A stretch of DNA of 64,000 nt from Ignavibacteria bacterium (GTDB lineage Bacteria; Bacteroidota; Ignavibacteria; Tepidaquicellales; OLB5). Location: contig JAFLBX010000001.1 in assembly GCA_017303675.1 (NCBI GenBank), positions 1,251,970-1,315,969 on the forward strand, read 5' to 3'. Each line of letters opens with the position of its first letter. Positions within the stretch are counted from its first letter, which is position 1. This document shows positions 1 through 7,316 of this stretch, piece by piece. The position numbers and the translations under genes are program-made. The notes below the pieces were generated by a model, which saw only the letters and a program-made list of their open reading frames with translations, was not told where the DNA came from and made no database searches.

Positions 1-147
1 GGCGAGAATCCTGTTAAACTGCCAAACGGCGAAGAAAGAAAATTCATAAATGACGGTGACACTTTAATTATCAGCGGTTATTGCCAGGGGCAGGGTTACA
101 AAGTAGGATTCGGAGAAGTTTCAGGAAAAATTCTTCCTGCAAAGTAA
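1..147 (+). CDS. Fumarylacetoacetase, C-terminal fragment
   Basis: Reading frame 1 is open from the first base to a TAA at 145-147 and gives 48 residues. The segment GDTLIISGYCQGQGYKVGFG resembles the extreme C-terminus of fumarylacetoacetase (FahA), the last enzyme of tyrosine/homogentisate breakdown, which splits fumarylacetoacetate into fumarate and acetoacetate. The catalytic part lies upstream of the window, so identification rests on this tail only. The nearby tryptophanase suggests, without proving it, an aromatic amino-acid catabolic neighbourhood. Confidence 0.72.
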   Translation, partial: GENPVKLPNGEERKFINDGDTLIISGYCQGQGYKVGFGEVSGKILPAK

Positions 148-165
148 CTCCGTTAAACAATAAAT

Positions 166-264
166 ATGTTTGAATATATAATTTACGGTCTCGCAGCGTT
201 ATTTTTATTGTTTATTTTATATGCAGTTCTAATGTTCACCATAGCATTTTTCAGAAAAGACTGA
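166..264 (+). CDS. Small single-span membrane protein (32 aa)
   Basis: ATG at 166 and TGA at 262-264 give a 32-residue peptide, MFEYIIYGLAALFLLFILYA followed by VLMFTIAFFRKD. Nearly all of it is one hydrophobic helix ending in a positively charged RKD, which predicts an outside-to-inside single-span membrane peptide. It starts 18 bases after the upstream stop and could be co-transcribed. No family is recognised. Such short hydrophobic frames can arise by chance, so this is tentative. Confidence 0.4.
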   Translation: MFEYIIYGLAALFLLFILYAVLMFTIAFFRKD

Positions 265-325
265 AAATAAAAGTAAATTAAATAAAACTTTAGGTATGGT
301 CACTTAAGACTATGCTCATCTTTGT

Positions 326-982
326 ATGCTTACAGAACATCACATACCCGTAACAAGAACAGCTAGATATTTTACGCTTGGCGAATTTTCAGATAAAACT
401 AAAGATATCTGGATAGTTTTGCATGGTCATAGACAGCTTGCGGGAAAATTCATAATGCAGTTTGAAGAACTTGCCGGAATAACCAGTTTTATATACGCCC
501 CTGAAGGGTTGATGAGGTTGTATATCAAAGGCGATTTCGGAGATGTTGGCGCATCATGGATGACCAAAGAAGACCGCGAAAGTGATATCAAAGATTACGT
601 GAACTATCTCGACAGGCTATTCTTCGATGAAATTGAACCCAAGGCAAAATTAAGTAAATTAAAAATTAATGCACTTGGATTCTCACAAGGTGCAGCTACG
701 CTTGCGCGCTGGTTAACTTTTGGCAAAGCAAAAGTTAACAGGGCAGTTTTCTGGTGCGGAAGCCTGGCGCATGATATAAATTACAATGATTACCCCGCAT
801 TAAGAGAAACAGAAATTTACCAGGTTTTTGCTTCAAAGGATCCCTACTATAATAGTGATTTTCCCGAATCGCAAATTCAATTATTAAAAAAAGCCGGAAT
901 TGAGCCTAAAACATTTATTTTTGATGGCGGCCATGAAATAAGTGTTGAACTGATGAAAAAAGCAGGAGTAGTGTCATCCTGA
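326..982 (+). CDS. Alpha/beta-hydrolase, phospholipase/carboxylesterase type
   Basis: A 218-residue serine hydrolase of the carboxylesterase/lysophospholipase family. The nucleophile elbow GFSQG places the serine at residue 120; D172 (in ASKDPYY) and H203 (in GGHE) complete a likely triad, and VLHGHRQ at 31-37 is the oxyanion-hole region. No signal peptide is seen, so it is probably cytoplasmic; the substrate is unknown. A TAnnTTTG-like box (CATCTTTG, 317-324) ends one base before the ATG, hinting at a leaderless transcript. The last four codons and stop fall inside a fragment (967-980) of a TGTCATCCTGAG-type dispersed repeat, so the natural C-terminus may have been altered. Confidence 0.85.
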   Translation: MLTEHHIPVTRTARYFTLGEFSDKTKDIWIVLHGHRQLAGKFIMQFEELAGITSFIYAPEGLMRLYIKGDFGDVGASWMTKEDRESDIKDYVNYLDRLFFDEIEPKAKLSKLKINALGFSQGAATLARWLTFGKAKVNRAVFWCGSLAHDINYNDYPALRETEIYQVFASKDPYYNSDFPESQIQLLKKAGIEPKTFIFDGGHEISVELMKKAGVVSS

Positions 983-1056
983 GTCCTTCTTTAGCTGGTA
1001 CATAATTATTTTAAATAGTTCAAGTTTGCGAGGAGCGAAGCGACGAAGCAATCTCA
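967..1056. repeat. Fragments of two dispersed repeat motifs
   Basis: The sequence GTGTCATCCTGAGTCC at 969-984 and GCGAGGAGCGAAGCGACGAA starting at 1029 look like pieces of short intergenic motifs found in many Bacteroidota-group genomes. The first overlaps the stop codon of the upstream esterase gene. They lie in the gap before tryptophanase and code for nothing recognisable. Family membership is from memory, not from a search. Confidence 0.5.
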
Positions 1057-1237
1057 ACAATAATTGTTTTATTATATTTATCTGAAGAAATAAATATCAA
1101 ATTTCCTCAAAATTAAACAATTCCTTTATGACATAAATCATAATTTAAATTGAAAATTTTGAATAATTTTGTAATAGTGAATATCACTTTTATTTGCAGT
1201 GTCACCACTGCAAGAATTAACAAATTTTGGAGAAAAA

Positions 1238-2614
1238 ATGAGCTTTAGAACAATAATTGAACCCTTTAAGATAAAAGAAGTAGAACCGCTGAGCGTTACC
1301 ACTGAAGAAGATCGCGTTAAATATCTTAAAGAAGCGCATTACAATCCTTTTATGCTGAAATCAGAGCATGTGCTTATCGATTTTTTGACCGATAGCGGAA
1401 CATCAGCAATGAGCTCTAAACAATGGGCTGCTATGATGGATGGCGATGAAGCCTATGCAGGCTCGCGCAGCTGGCTGCGCATGGAAGCTGCGATAAAAGA
1501 TCTCACCGGGTATGATCACATTCTGCCTACACACCAGGGCAGGGCAGCAGAAAGGATTCTGTACAGCCACCTTGGCGGTAAAGGGAAAGTTTTTATTAGT
1601 AACACTCATTTTGATACAACCAGGGCTAACATTGAATTCAGCGGTGCAGAAGCAATCGATATTCCCGTAGAAGAGGCAAAACACCCTATGCTTGATAAAC
1701 CGTTTAAAGGGAATATGGATACCAAAGCCCTTGAAGAGCTTATCAAAAAATACGGCGCAGCCAATATTGGCGGGGTAATACTTACTGTAACCAATAACAG
1801 CGGCGGCGGACAGCCTGTCAGCATGGCAAATGCCGTAGAAGTTCAGAAGATATGCAGAAAATATAATGTGAACTATTTTATAGATTGCTGCCGCATAGCT
1901 GAAAACTCATATTACATAAAACACCGCGAAGCGGGTTTTGAGAACAAAACCTATAAACAGATCGCACAGGAAATGTTCGCGCTGGCAGATGGCGGTGTTA
2001 TGAGCCTGAAAAAAGACGGGCTTGTAAATATGGGCGGATTCCTTGCGCTCAAAGATAAAAAACTTGCTGATGAATGTACAAACCTGCTTATTATCACTGA
2101 AGGATTCGCAACTTACGGTGGACTCTCCGGCAGAAGCATGGAAGCTATCGCAGTTGGACTTGAGGAGGTTTTTGAACCAGCTTATTTAGAATACAGGATA
2201 CGCAGTACTGCATACCTGGGTGAAAAATTATATAAAATGGGTGTACCTCTTATTTATCCAATCGGCGGACATGCAGTATATATAGATGCCGCAGCGTTTT
2301 ATCCGCACATTCCTGTGAATGAATATCCCGGGCAGGCAATGGTTTGTGAGCTATACGTTAAAGGCGGTATCCGTTCTGTTGAAATTGGCTCGGTTATGTT
2401 TGGTAAGTATGATTCTGATGGTAAATTGATTCCAGCCCCAAATGAGCTGGTAAGACTTGCCATACCGCGCCGTGTTTATACACAAAGCCACATTGAATAC
2501 GTGATTGAAGTATTCGAAAAAATGTTCGAAGGTAAAGATAAGGTTCGCGGCGTTAAAATAGTAGAAGAGCCTGAATTTTTAAGGCACTTTACCGCTAAGT
2601 TTGAGAGATTATAA
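1238..2614 (+). CDS. tnaA: Tryptophanase (tryptophan indole-lyase)
   Basis: A PLP-dependent beta-eliminating lyase of 458 residues that splits L-tryptophan into indole, pyruvate and ammonia. The Schiff-base lysine is K259 in MSLKKDGLVNMGG. Two positions separate it from tyrosine phenol-lyase: VEIGS has Ile where TPL has Arg, and RHFTAKF keeps the tryptophanase His where TPL has Phe. A GTG at 1199 is in frame, but it lies inside an 8-bp hairpin (1194-1201 with 1206-1213), and ATG 1238 is preceded by GGAG, so 1238 is preferred. No tnaC leader peptide or tnaB permease is visible, so it appears to be a single-gene unit ending at the hairpin at 2629. Confidence 0.9.
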   Translation: MSFRTIIEPFKIKEVEPLSVTTEEDRVKYLKEAHYNPFMLKSEHVLIDFLTDSGTSAMSSKQWAAMMDGDEAYAGSRSWLRMEAAIKDLTGYDHILPTHQGRAAERILYSHLGGKGKVFISNTHFDTTRANIEFSGAEAIDIPVEEAKHPMLDKPFKGNMDTKALEELIKKYGAANIGGVILTVTNNSGGGQPVSMANAVEVQKICRKYNVNYFIDCCRIAENSYYIKHREAGFENKTYKQIAQEMFALADGGVMSLKKDGLVNMGGFLALKDKKLADECTNLLIITEGFATYGGLSGRSMEAIAVGLEEVFEPAYLEYRIRSTAYLGEKLYKMGVPLIYPIGGHAVYIDAAAFYPHIPVNEYPGQAMVCELYVKGGIRSVEIGSVMFGKYDSDGKLIPAPNELVRLAIPRRVYTQSHIEYVIEVFEKMFEGKDKVRGVKIVEEPEFLRHFTAKFERL

Positions 2615-2628
2615 CAGAAAAACTGTAG

Positions 2629-2660
2629 AGACGTCCCGCTGGGACGTCTTTCTTTTTTGT
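2629..2660 (+). terminator. Intrinsic terminator after tryptophanase
   Basis: AGACGTCCC (2629-2637), loop GCT and GGGACGTCT (2641-2649) form a perfect 9-bp stem followed by TTCTTTTTTG. It begins 15 bases after the tnaA stop. The palindrome resembles a dispersed intergenic motif of related genomes, so a repeat may be serving as the terminator. Confidence 0.75.
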
Positions 2661-2708
2661 TCAGGCAGGCTTGAAAAACCCTTTTTGGGTTACTCCGCAA
2701 TAATTATA

Positions 2709-2728
2709 GTGTCAGGCAAGCCTGACAC
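2709..2728. repeat. Short dispersed palindrome
   Basis: GTGTCAGGC (2709-2717), two bases, then GCCTGACAC (2720-2728) form a perfect 9-bp inverted repeat, without a T-run. It sits just past the 3' end of the minus-strand gene at 2745 and resembles short palindromes scattered between genes in related genomes. Function unknown. Confidence 0.5.
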
Positions 2729-2744
2729 CTACAAAGCAAAAATA

Positions 2745-3176
2745 TTATCTTCCGCTCAGCTTATCGACACTCAGGTCACTTGAATACCCTTCAGTATATA
2801 CAGCCCATGAAGCTGCAGGATATATTTTCTGCGGGTCATCTCTGTCGATCTTAACATCAATTTCCTTTCCCTCCTGAACCCTGTTCAGGTGTAAAGTATC
2901 CACAAACCAGCCTGCTGAAGCTGTATAGGCAGATGTGAAGCCATCGTTAATTTCAAATGTAAGAAATATCATTTTCTTTATTTCACCGCCCTGGATTCCC
3001 TGCGATGCTGAAATGATCTTAGCCTTCGCAGGCTTTGCCTGCGCCTGCCGGCGTTTGGATTCCTGCGCCCATTTACTAAGGCTCGTAAAATCACGTTTTA
3101 TCCACCAAATAATGCCTATAATAATTAATACCGGTATCCCGAAACTGAGGATCATTATTATTGCGCCTGTATCCAT
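2745..3176 (-). CDS. Membrane-anchored hypothetical protein
   Basis: A 143-residue protein with an N-terminal transmembrane helix (about residues 5-26) followed by a basic, Ala/Lys-rich linker (38-52) and a small domain (about 52-125). The C-terminal pattern, with K-I-I-S-A-S near its start, EGKEIDVKIDRDDPQKIYPA near its end and a hydrophobic F-L-T-F-E-I strand between, resembles small beta-rich domains attached to membrane helices in DUF3592-type proteins. Function unknown. It follows the large oxidoreductase gene on the same strand but is separated from it by a strong terminator, so it is probably transcribed on its own. Confidence 0.7.
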   Translation of the reverse strand: MDTGAIIMILSFGIPVLIIIGIIWWIKRDFTSLSKWAQESKRRQAQAKPAKAKIISASQGIQGGEIKKMIFLTFEINDGFTSAYTASAGWFVDTLHLNRVQEGKEIDVKIDRDDPQKIYPAASWAVYTEGYSSDLSVDKLSGR

Positions 3177-3225
3177 ATTGCTGTATCCTTTCAGGTTACA
3201 AAAATAGGCAATTGAAAGAAACTAA

Positions 3226-3251
3226 AAAAGCCCGGCTTGTACCGGGCTTTT
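3226..3251 (-). terminator. Terminator of the large oxidoreductase gene
   Basis: AAAAGCCCGG (3226-3235), a 6-nt loop and CCGGGCTTTT (3242-3251) form a 10-bp perfect stem with A and T tracts on both sides. On the minus strand it lies 22 bases past the stop of the gene ending at 3274; it could work in both directions. Confidence 0.85.
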
Positions 3252-3273
3252 AATATGAAATTAAATTTGTATT

Positions 3274-6200
3274 CTAAGTTGTAAACTGGCCGTTTGCCTT
3301 TGCGAATAAATGATCCATCCAGAACTTTGTCAATTTCTCGAGCACACTGTTATTCTTTAAGCGTGTGTTCAGATTATTGAAATCAACCTTATCCATGTGC
3401 TGATCCTGGTTAAAGCAGGTGAATACAAATGATTCCTTGCCGGTTTCAGGGTCAACGTGCCTCTGCAGGCACTGCGCGCAAACTTCCTTCATCATGCACT
3501 GCATTGGCGAGTTGATACTTGCTATTGCAGTGTGTACCGGATTTATATAAGGCTTCAGCGCGCCAAACCTGGCTTCCTGTACAGCCTTCATCATCCTGTC
3601 ACTTCCAATTGCAATTATCCTGTTAATTTTCTTAAGGTCATATAACGGCTTATCTCCCGGATTCGGTTCAAGCTTGCCTTCTGCATAAGCTATCATTGCC
3701 TGAACAATATTCGCTGTAATAGCCCTGTCCTGCGGCCTGCGCGGCTGTATTGTATCGCCGAAATCATTTGACCACACTACAAGATCGGTGCCTTCTTCAA
3801 CTTCATCACGTTTGAACACATCGCTCGTATTGCGGTAGCCTGCAAAGTAAACCACTTTGTTTCCGGCATCCTTTAATGCTTTTGCAACTGAAAAGAGCAC
3901 TGCATTACCAAGTCCGCCGCCTGCAAGCAGGACGGTTTCACCCTTCGGTATTTCTGTGGGTTCACCTGTCGGACCCATTACAACAACCCTCTGGCCTTTT
4001 TTGAGATGGCGGCACATTCTGGAGCTTCCCCACATTTCAAGTATAATCAGGCTAAGCAGCCCTTTTTCCTTATCAACCCAGGCACCTGTCAACGCCAATC
4101 CTTCCATCATCATCTTTGTGCCTTCTATAGTTGCGGCAGTTGTTTCATAATTCTGCAGCCTGTAAAACTGCCCCGGGTGGAATTTCTTTGCCTGCAGCGG
4201 AGCTTTTAGAACTACTTCAACTATTGTAGGAGTTAAAATGTTAACCTGCTCTACTACTGCTAGGAATTCATTATCAAGCCTGTTGACAAGCTCCTTATAC
4301 TTATCTTCTGTTCCTGCCGGCTGTTCTTCTTTGATATCATCTGTATATAATTTCACAAGTTCCTTGTAGCCATCCTTGGCAGATGCCATAGCTTTTACAA
4401 CGTTACCTGCATACCGCGGATGGTTATCGCCGTATACGGTGATGTATTTGCCATCCTTATTGTATGAAGTGAAGAATCCCGTTTCGTTCTTATCTGTTTT
4501 GATAAGCTCGCCGCCCTCACCAAGCTTATAGGTCTGGAAGAACTGTTTCCATTCATCAAGCTCAAATGTACCCGGGTGTTCACGCTCATAAATTACGTTG
4601 GGTGATGTTCCGGCTGCAACAATAACAGTCTTCGCGGGAATTGTAACTGTTTCATCAAGCTCTATATATTTTCCTTCATCTGTTTTGCCCTGTTTGCGGA
4701 ATATCATTTCCTTCACCGCGCCGTATTCATTTGCAATCGCTTCCACCGGACTCATTTTTTCCCAGTAATAAATTCCTTCTTCAAGAGATTTTATCACTTC
4801 TTCATGGTTTAGCCTGTATGCGGGTGAATCGTTTACAGTTTTCCTGTAGCATAATGTAACGCCGCCCCAGCTTCTTACCAGCGGAACGAAGTTCGGCTCT
4901 TCACCGGCTTCTGCAGCGCGTTTTCTTTCATTGCGTATTGCCAAACCATGCTCAAGGAATGTTTTTACAATTCCTTTTTCTTCTTCATCATACATGCTCA
5001 TTACTTTTTCTTCGCCAAACTCTGCCACCGAGCCTTCATAACGGTCCAGGAATTTTTCAACCTGTATCGGGTAATATGCGAATGCTTCTGTTGTTGTATC
5101 TATTGCGGTCAAACCGCCGCCGATAACAACTGCGGGAAGCTGTATCATCAGGTTTGCAAGTGAATCTTTTTTTGCTGCGCCTGTAAGCTGCAGCCCCATA
5201 AGAAAGTCACTTGCCTTGCGGATACCGCGGATGAGATTATTTTTCATTTTAACAATTGTAGGCTTGCCTGCGCCTGTTGCAATTGCTATGTGATCTATGC
5301 CAAGCTTCCATGCATCATCAATTTCAATGGTTCCGCCGAACCTTACTCCGTCGTAAACCTTAAAATGTTTCCTGCGGGCAAGTGTCAGATATTCAACCTT
5401 CAGGAAGTTCTTATCCCATCTTACGGTAATACCATATTCTGATACACCGCCAAAACCGAGGAATATTCGCCTGTCAAGCTCATCCTGGATCTCTTTATAC
5501 TCATACACCGGTTTTGGTGTTATATAATTTCCTTCACTATCTCTTCCGCCCGTAACTTCGGGGTGAACGTGTTCTATTTTAAGGCCGTCAACACCAACAA
5601 CGCCAAATCCTTCGTTAAGCAGGTATTGTGAAAGTGTGTAGCCTGCCGGACCCATGCCAACAACCATAACGTTTTTACCGTTATAAGGCAGCTGGTATGG
5701 TCTTTTTACATTTATAGGGTTCCATCTTGTGAGCAGTGAATATATTTCAAAGCCCCACGGAAGGTTAAGCACATCCGTTAATGTCCTGGTTTCTATCTGC
5801 GGAATATTTACCGGGTCCTGTTTCTGGTATATGCATGCCTTCATACAGTCATTGCAGATACGATGTCCTGTGCCCGGGCACATCGGGTTATCAATCATTA
5901 TAATTCCTAATGCGCCAACTGACCTGCCTTCATATTTTAATGTATGCATTTCAGAGATCTTCTCATCAAGCGGGCAGCCTGCAAGCTTTATGCCAAGCGG
6001 ATTCTTCTTGGGAATACCTTCCTTATCAAGCATTCCTTTTGAGCAGGAGTCCTTTCCTCTTTCATGGCAGAATACGCAGTATTCAACCTCTCCCATAACC
6101 TTGCGGTTATCATATCTGGGGTCAGTTAGCTTAAAGCCGTCGCGTCTTCTTAATGTTTCATCTTCACCGTAAATTTTTTCAGGGATATCTTCAAACTGTA

Positions 6201-7017
6201 CTTTGTTGTGCACAAGGTTGTTGTAATCCAGGTTCATAGGCTGGTGGAATAATGCCCAATCGTATATTTTATGTTTTTCTGCAGAATCAACCATTCTGGC
6301 ATAACACCATTTCTGGATTAGCTCTATCACATTTTTGAGGAATTCGTATACTCTTAGCTGTTCTACGGTTCCCTGTGAATTCTTTACATCTGATAATGTA
6401 ATATTATCCGTAAATTCTTTGATACCGCTAATTGTTGATGTAGTGTGGTAATATTCTTTTGCTTTTGTGAAAAGCTTGGTATCGAAAGCAAAACCGTTCG
6501 GCATTATTTCAAGATGATTCCTTAAATGCTGTTCCATTTCATCCAGTGTTCTGATCATAAAGGCTGTTGCTTTTTCTTCATCAGCCTTCCAGGGAAGCTC
6601 AGGGAATAAATTGGTTTTAAATGAGCTTACCTTCTGGTTAAGATCAGAAAACCTCATCGAGGCAAGATCTGCCGGCTTGAATTTCTTGAAAACCTTCTTG
6701 ATCATAAAATCGCTTCTGACCTTGAGTATTTCACGTTCGGTTTCGTTTGCATGCTTTAATTCTTCAGCCTCTGCTTTTATCCCGAAAAGATCAACCACAA
6801 ATGAATCAAGGTATCTTGCTGATTCTATGACGATATTGGAAATATCCAGGTCTGAAAAGCCTTCGCCTTTGGAATCCCGGTAATTTGAAAATCTTTCAAA
6901 TGATGACTGGTTGGATGTGTTGTAGTAAGTGTAAAATTTTTGGGTAAGCTCTTTTAGCTTCGCAGATTCAAACAGGTCTTCAAATTTAAAGCCATGTTTC
7001 AGATTCAAATCATTCAT
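3274..7017 (-). CDS. Single-chain NfnB/NfnA-like flavin Fe-S oxidoreductase
   Basis: A 1247-residue protein. Residues 1-300 are helical and unrecognised. Two cysteine clusters follow (C314, C317, C325, C348; C380, C388, C391, C395), arranged like the Fe-S N-terminus of GltD/NfnB enzymes. Next is a two-nucleotide-binding flavoprotein core with VVGMGPAG (452-459) and VIGGGLTAID (631-640). The C-terminus (about 910-1247) is ferredoxin-NAD(P)H-reductase/PyrK-like, with HPGQFYRL, LLAGGGLGNA and a terminal cluster C1174-x5-C1180-x2-C1183-x17-C1201. This order matches NfnB followed by NfnA, suggesting NADH/NADPH/ferredoxin transhydrogenation, possibly electron-bifurcating; the activity is inferred. 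It stands alone, divergent from pcrA. PyrK-type motifs usually have C-x4-C, so the spacing here is slightly unusual. Confidence 0.8.
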   Translation of the reverse strand: MNDLNLKHGFKFEDLFESAKLKELTQKFYTYYNTSNQSSFERFSNYRDSKGEGFSDLDISNIVIESARYLDSFVVDLFGIKAEAEELKHANETEREILKVRSDFMIKKVFKKFKPADLASMRFSDLNQKVSSFKTNLFPELPWKADEEKATAFMIRTLDEMEQHLRNHLEIMPNGFAFDTKLFTKAKEYYHTTSTISGIKEFTDNITLSDVKNSQGTVEQLRVYEFLKNVIELIQKWCYARMVDSAEKHKIYDWALFHQPMNLDYNNLVHNKVQFEDIPEKIYGEDETLRRRDGFKLTDPRYDNRKVMGEVEYCVFCHERGKDSCSKGMLDKEGIPKKNPLGIKLAGCPLDEKISEMHTLKYEGRSVGALGIIMIDNPMCPGTGHRICNDCMKACIYQKQDPVNIPQIETRTLTDVLNLPWGFEIYSLLTRWNPINVKRPYQLPYNGKNVMVVGMGPAGYTLSQYLLNEGFGVVGVDGLKIEHVHPEVTGGRDSEGNYITPKPVYEYKEIQDELDRRIFLGFGGVSEYGITVRWDKNFLKVEYLTLARRKHFKVYDGVRFGGTIEIDDAWKLGIDHIAIATGAGKPTIVKMKNNLIRGIRKASDFLMGLQLTGAAKKDSLANLMIQLPAVVIGGGLTAIDTTTEAFAYYPIQVEKFLDRYEGSVAEFGEEKVMSMYDEEEKGIVKTFLEHGLAIRNERKRAAEAGEEPNFVPLVRSWGGVTLCYRKTVNDSPAYRLNHEEVIKSLEEGIYYWEKMSPVEAIANEYGAVKEMIFRKQGKTDEGKYIELDETVTIPAKTVIVAAGTSPNVIYEREHPGTFELDEWKQFFQTYKLGEGGELIKTDKNETGFFTSYNKDGKYITVYGDNHPRYAGNVVKAMASAKDGYKELVKLYTDDIKEEQPAGTEDKYKELVNRLDNEFLAVVEQVNILTPTIVEVVLKAPLQAKKFHPGQFYRLQNYETTAATIEGTKMMMEGLALTGAWVDKEKGLLSLIILEMWGSSRMCRHLKKGQRVVVMGPTGEPTEIPKGETVLLAGGGLGNAVLFSVAKALKDAGNKVVYFAGYRNTSDVFKRDEVEEGTDLVVWSNDFGDTIQPRRPQDRAITANIVQAMIAYAEGKLEPNPGDKPLYDLKKINRIIAIGSDRMMKAVQEARFGALKPYINPVHTAIASINSPMQCMMKEVCAQCLQRHVDPETGKESFVFTCFNQDQHMDKVDFNNLNTRLKNNSVLEKLTKFWMDHLFAKANGQFTT

Positions 7018-7245
7018 TTCTCTGAAAACTCCTTTAATGAGATTGGAAAATTATAAATTTTTTTAATAATAACAGCAGGGTTAATATTTTGTTCAAGGTA
7101 CCTGATAATTGCCATTTGATATTTGAGTTAATAAATCCATAATTCAAAATTATCAATAATATTCATATTATTCTATGATATATGTCATTTTTCGGCATCT
7201 AAATATATGCTAAAAAAGCCACTTAATGCTGTTTTTTGTATTCAA

Positions 7246-7276
7246 TTGATTTAAGCCCGTATAAAAGTTATCTTTG
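7246..7276 (+). promoter_or_regulatory. Bacteroidota-type promoter for pcrA
   Basis: TTG at 7246-7248, 20 nt, then TATCTTTG at 7269-7276 match the TTG / TAnnTTTG arrangement. Transcription would start near 7283, about 35 nt before the TTG start codon at 7317. The remainder of the divergent gap (7018-7245) is A+T-rich with no recognised motif. Confidence 0.6.
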
Positions 7277-7316
7277 TAAAATTCCTGTCTAAATCAAAAA
7301 AAATCAGAAAAAGTAA

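Noticed and set aside
5729-6172. 147-codon plus-strand frame opposite the large oxidoreductase
   Set aside because: Antisense shadow of a strongly supported gene with Cys and Gly motifs on the other strand.
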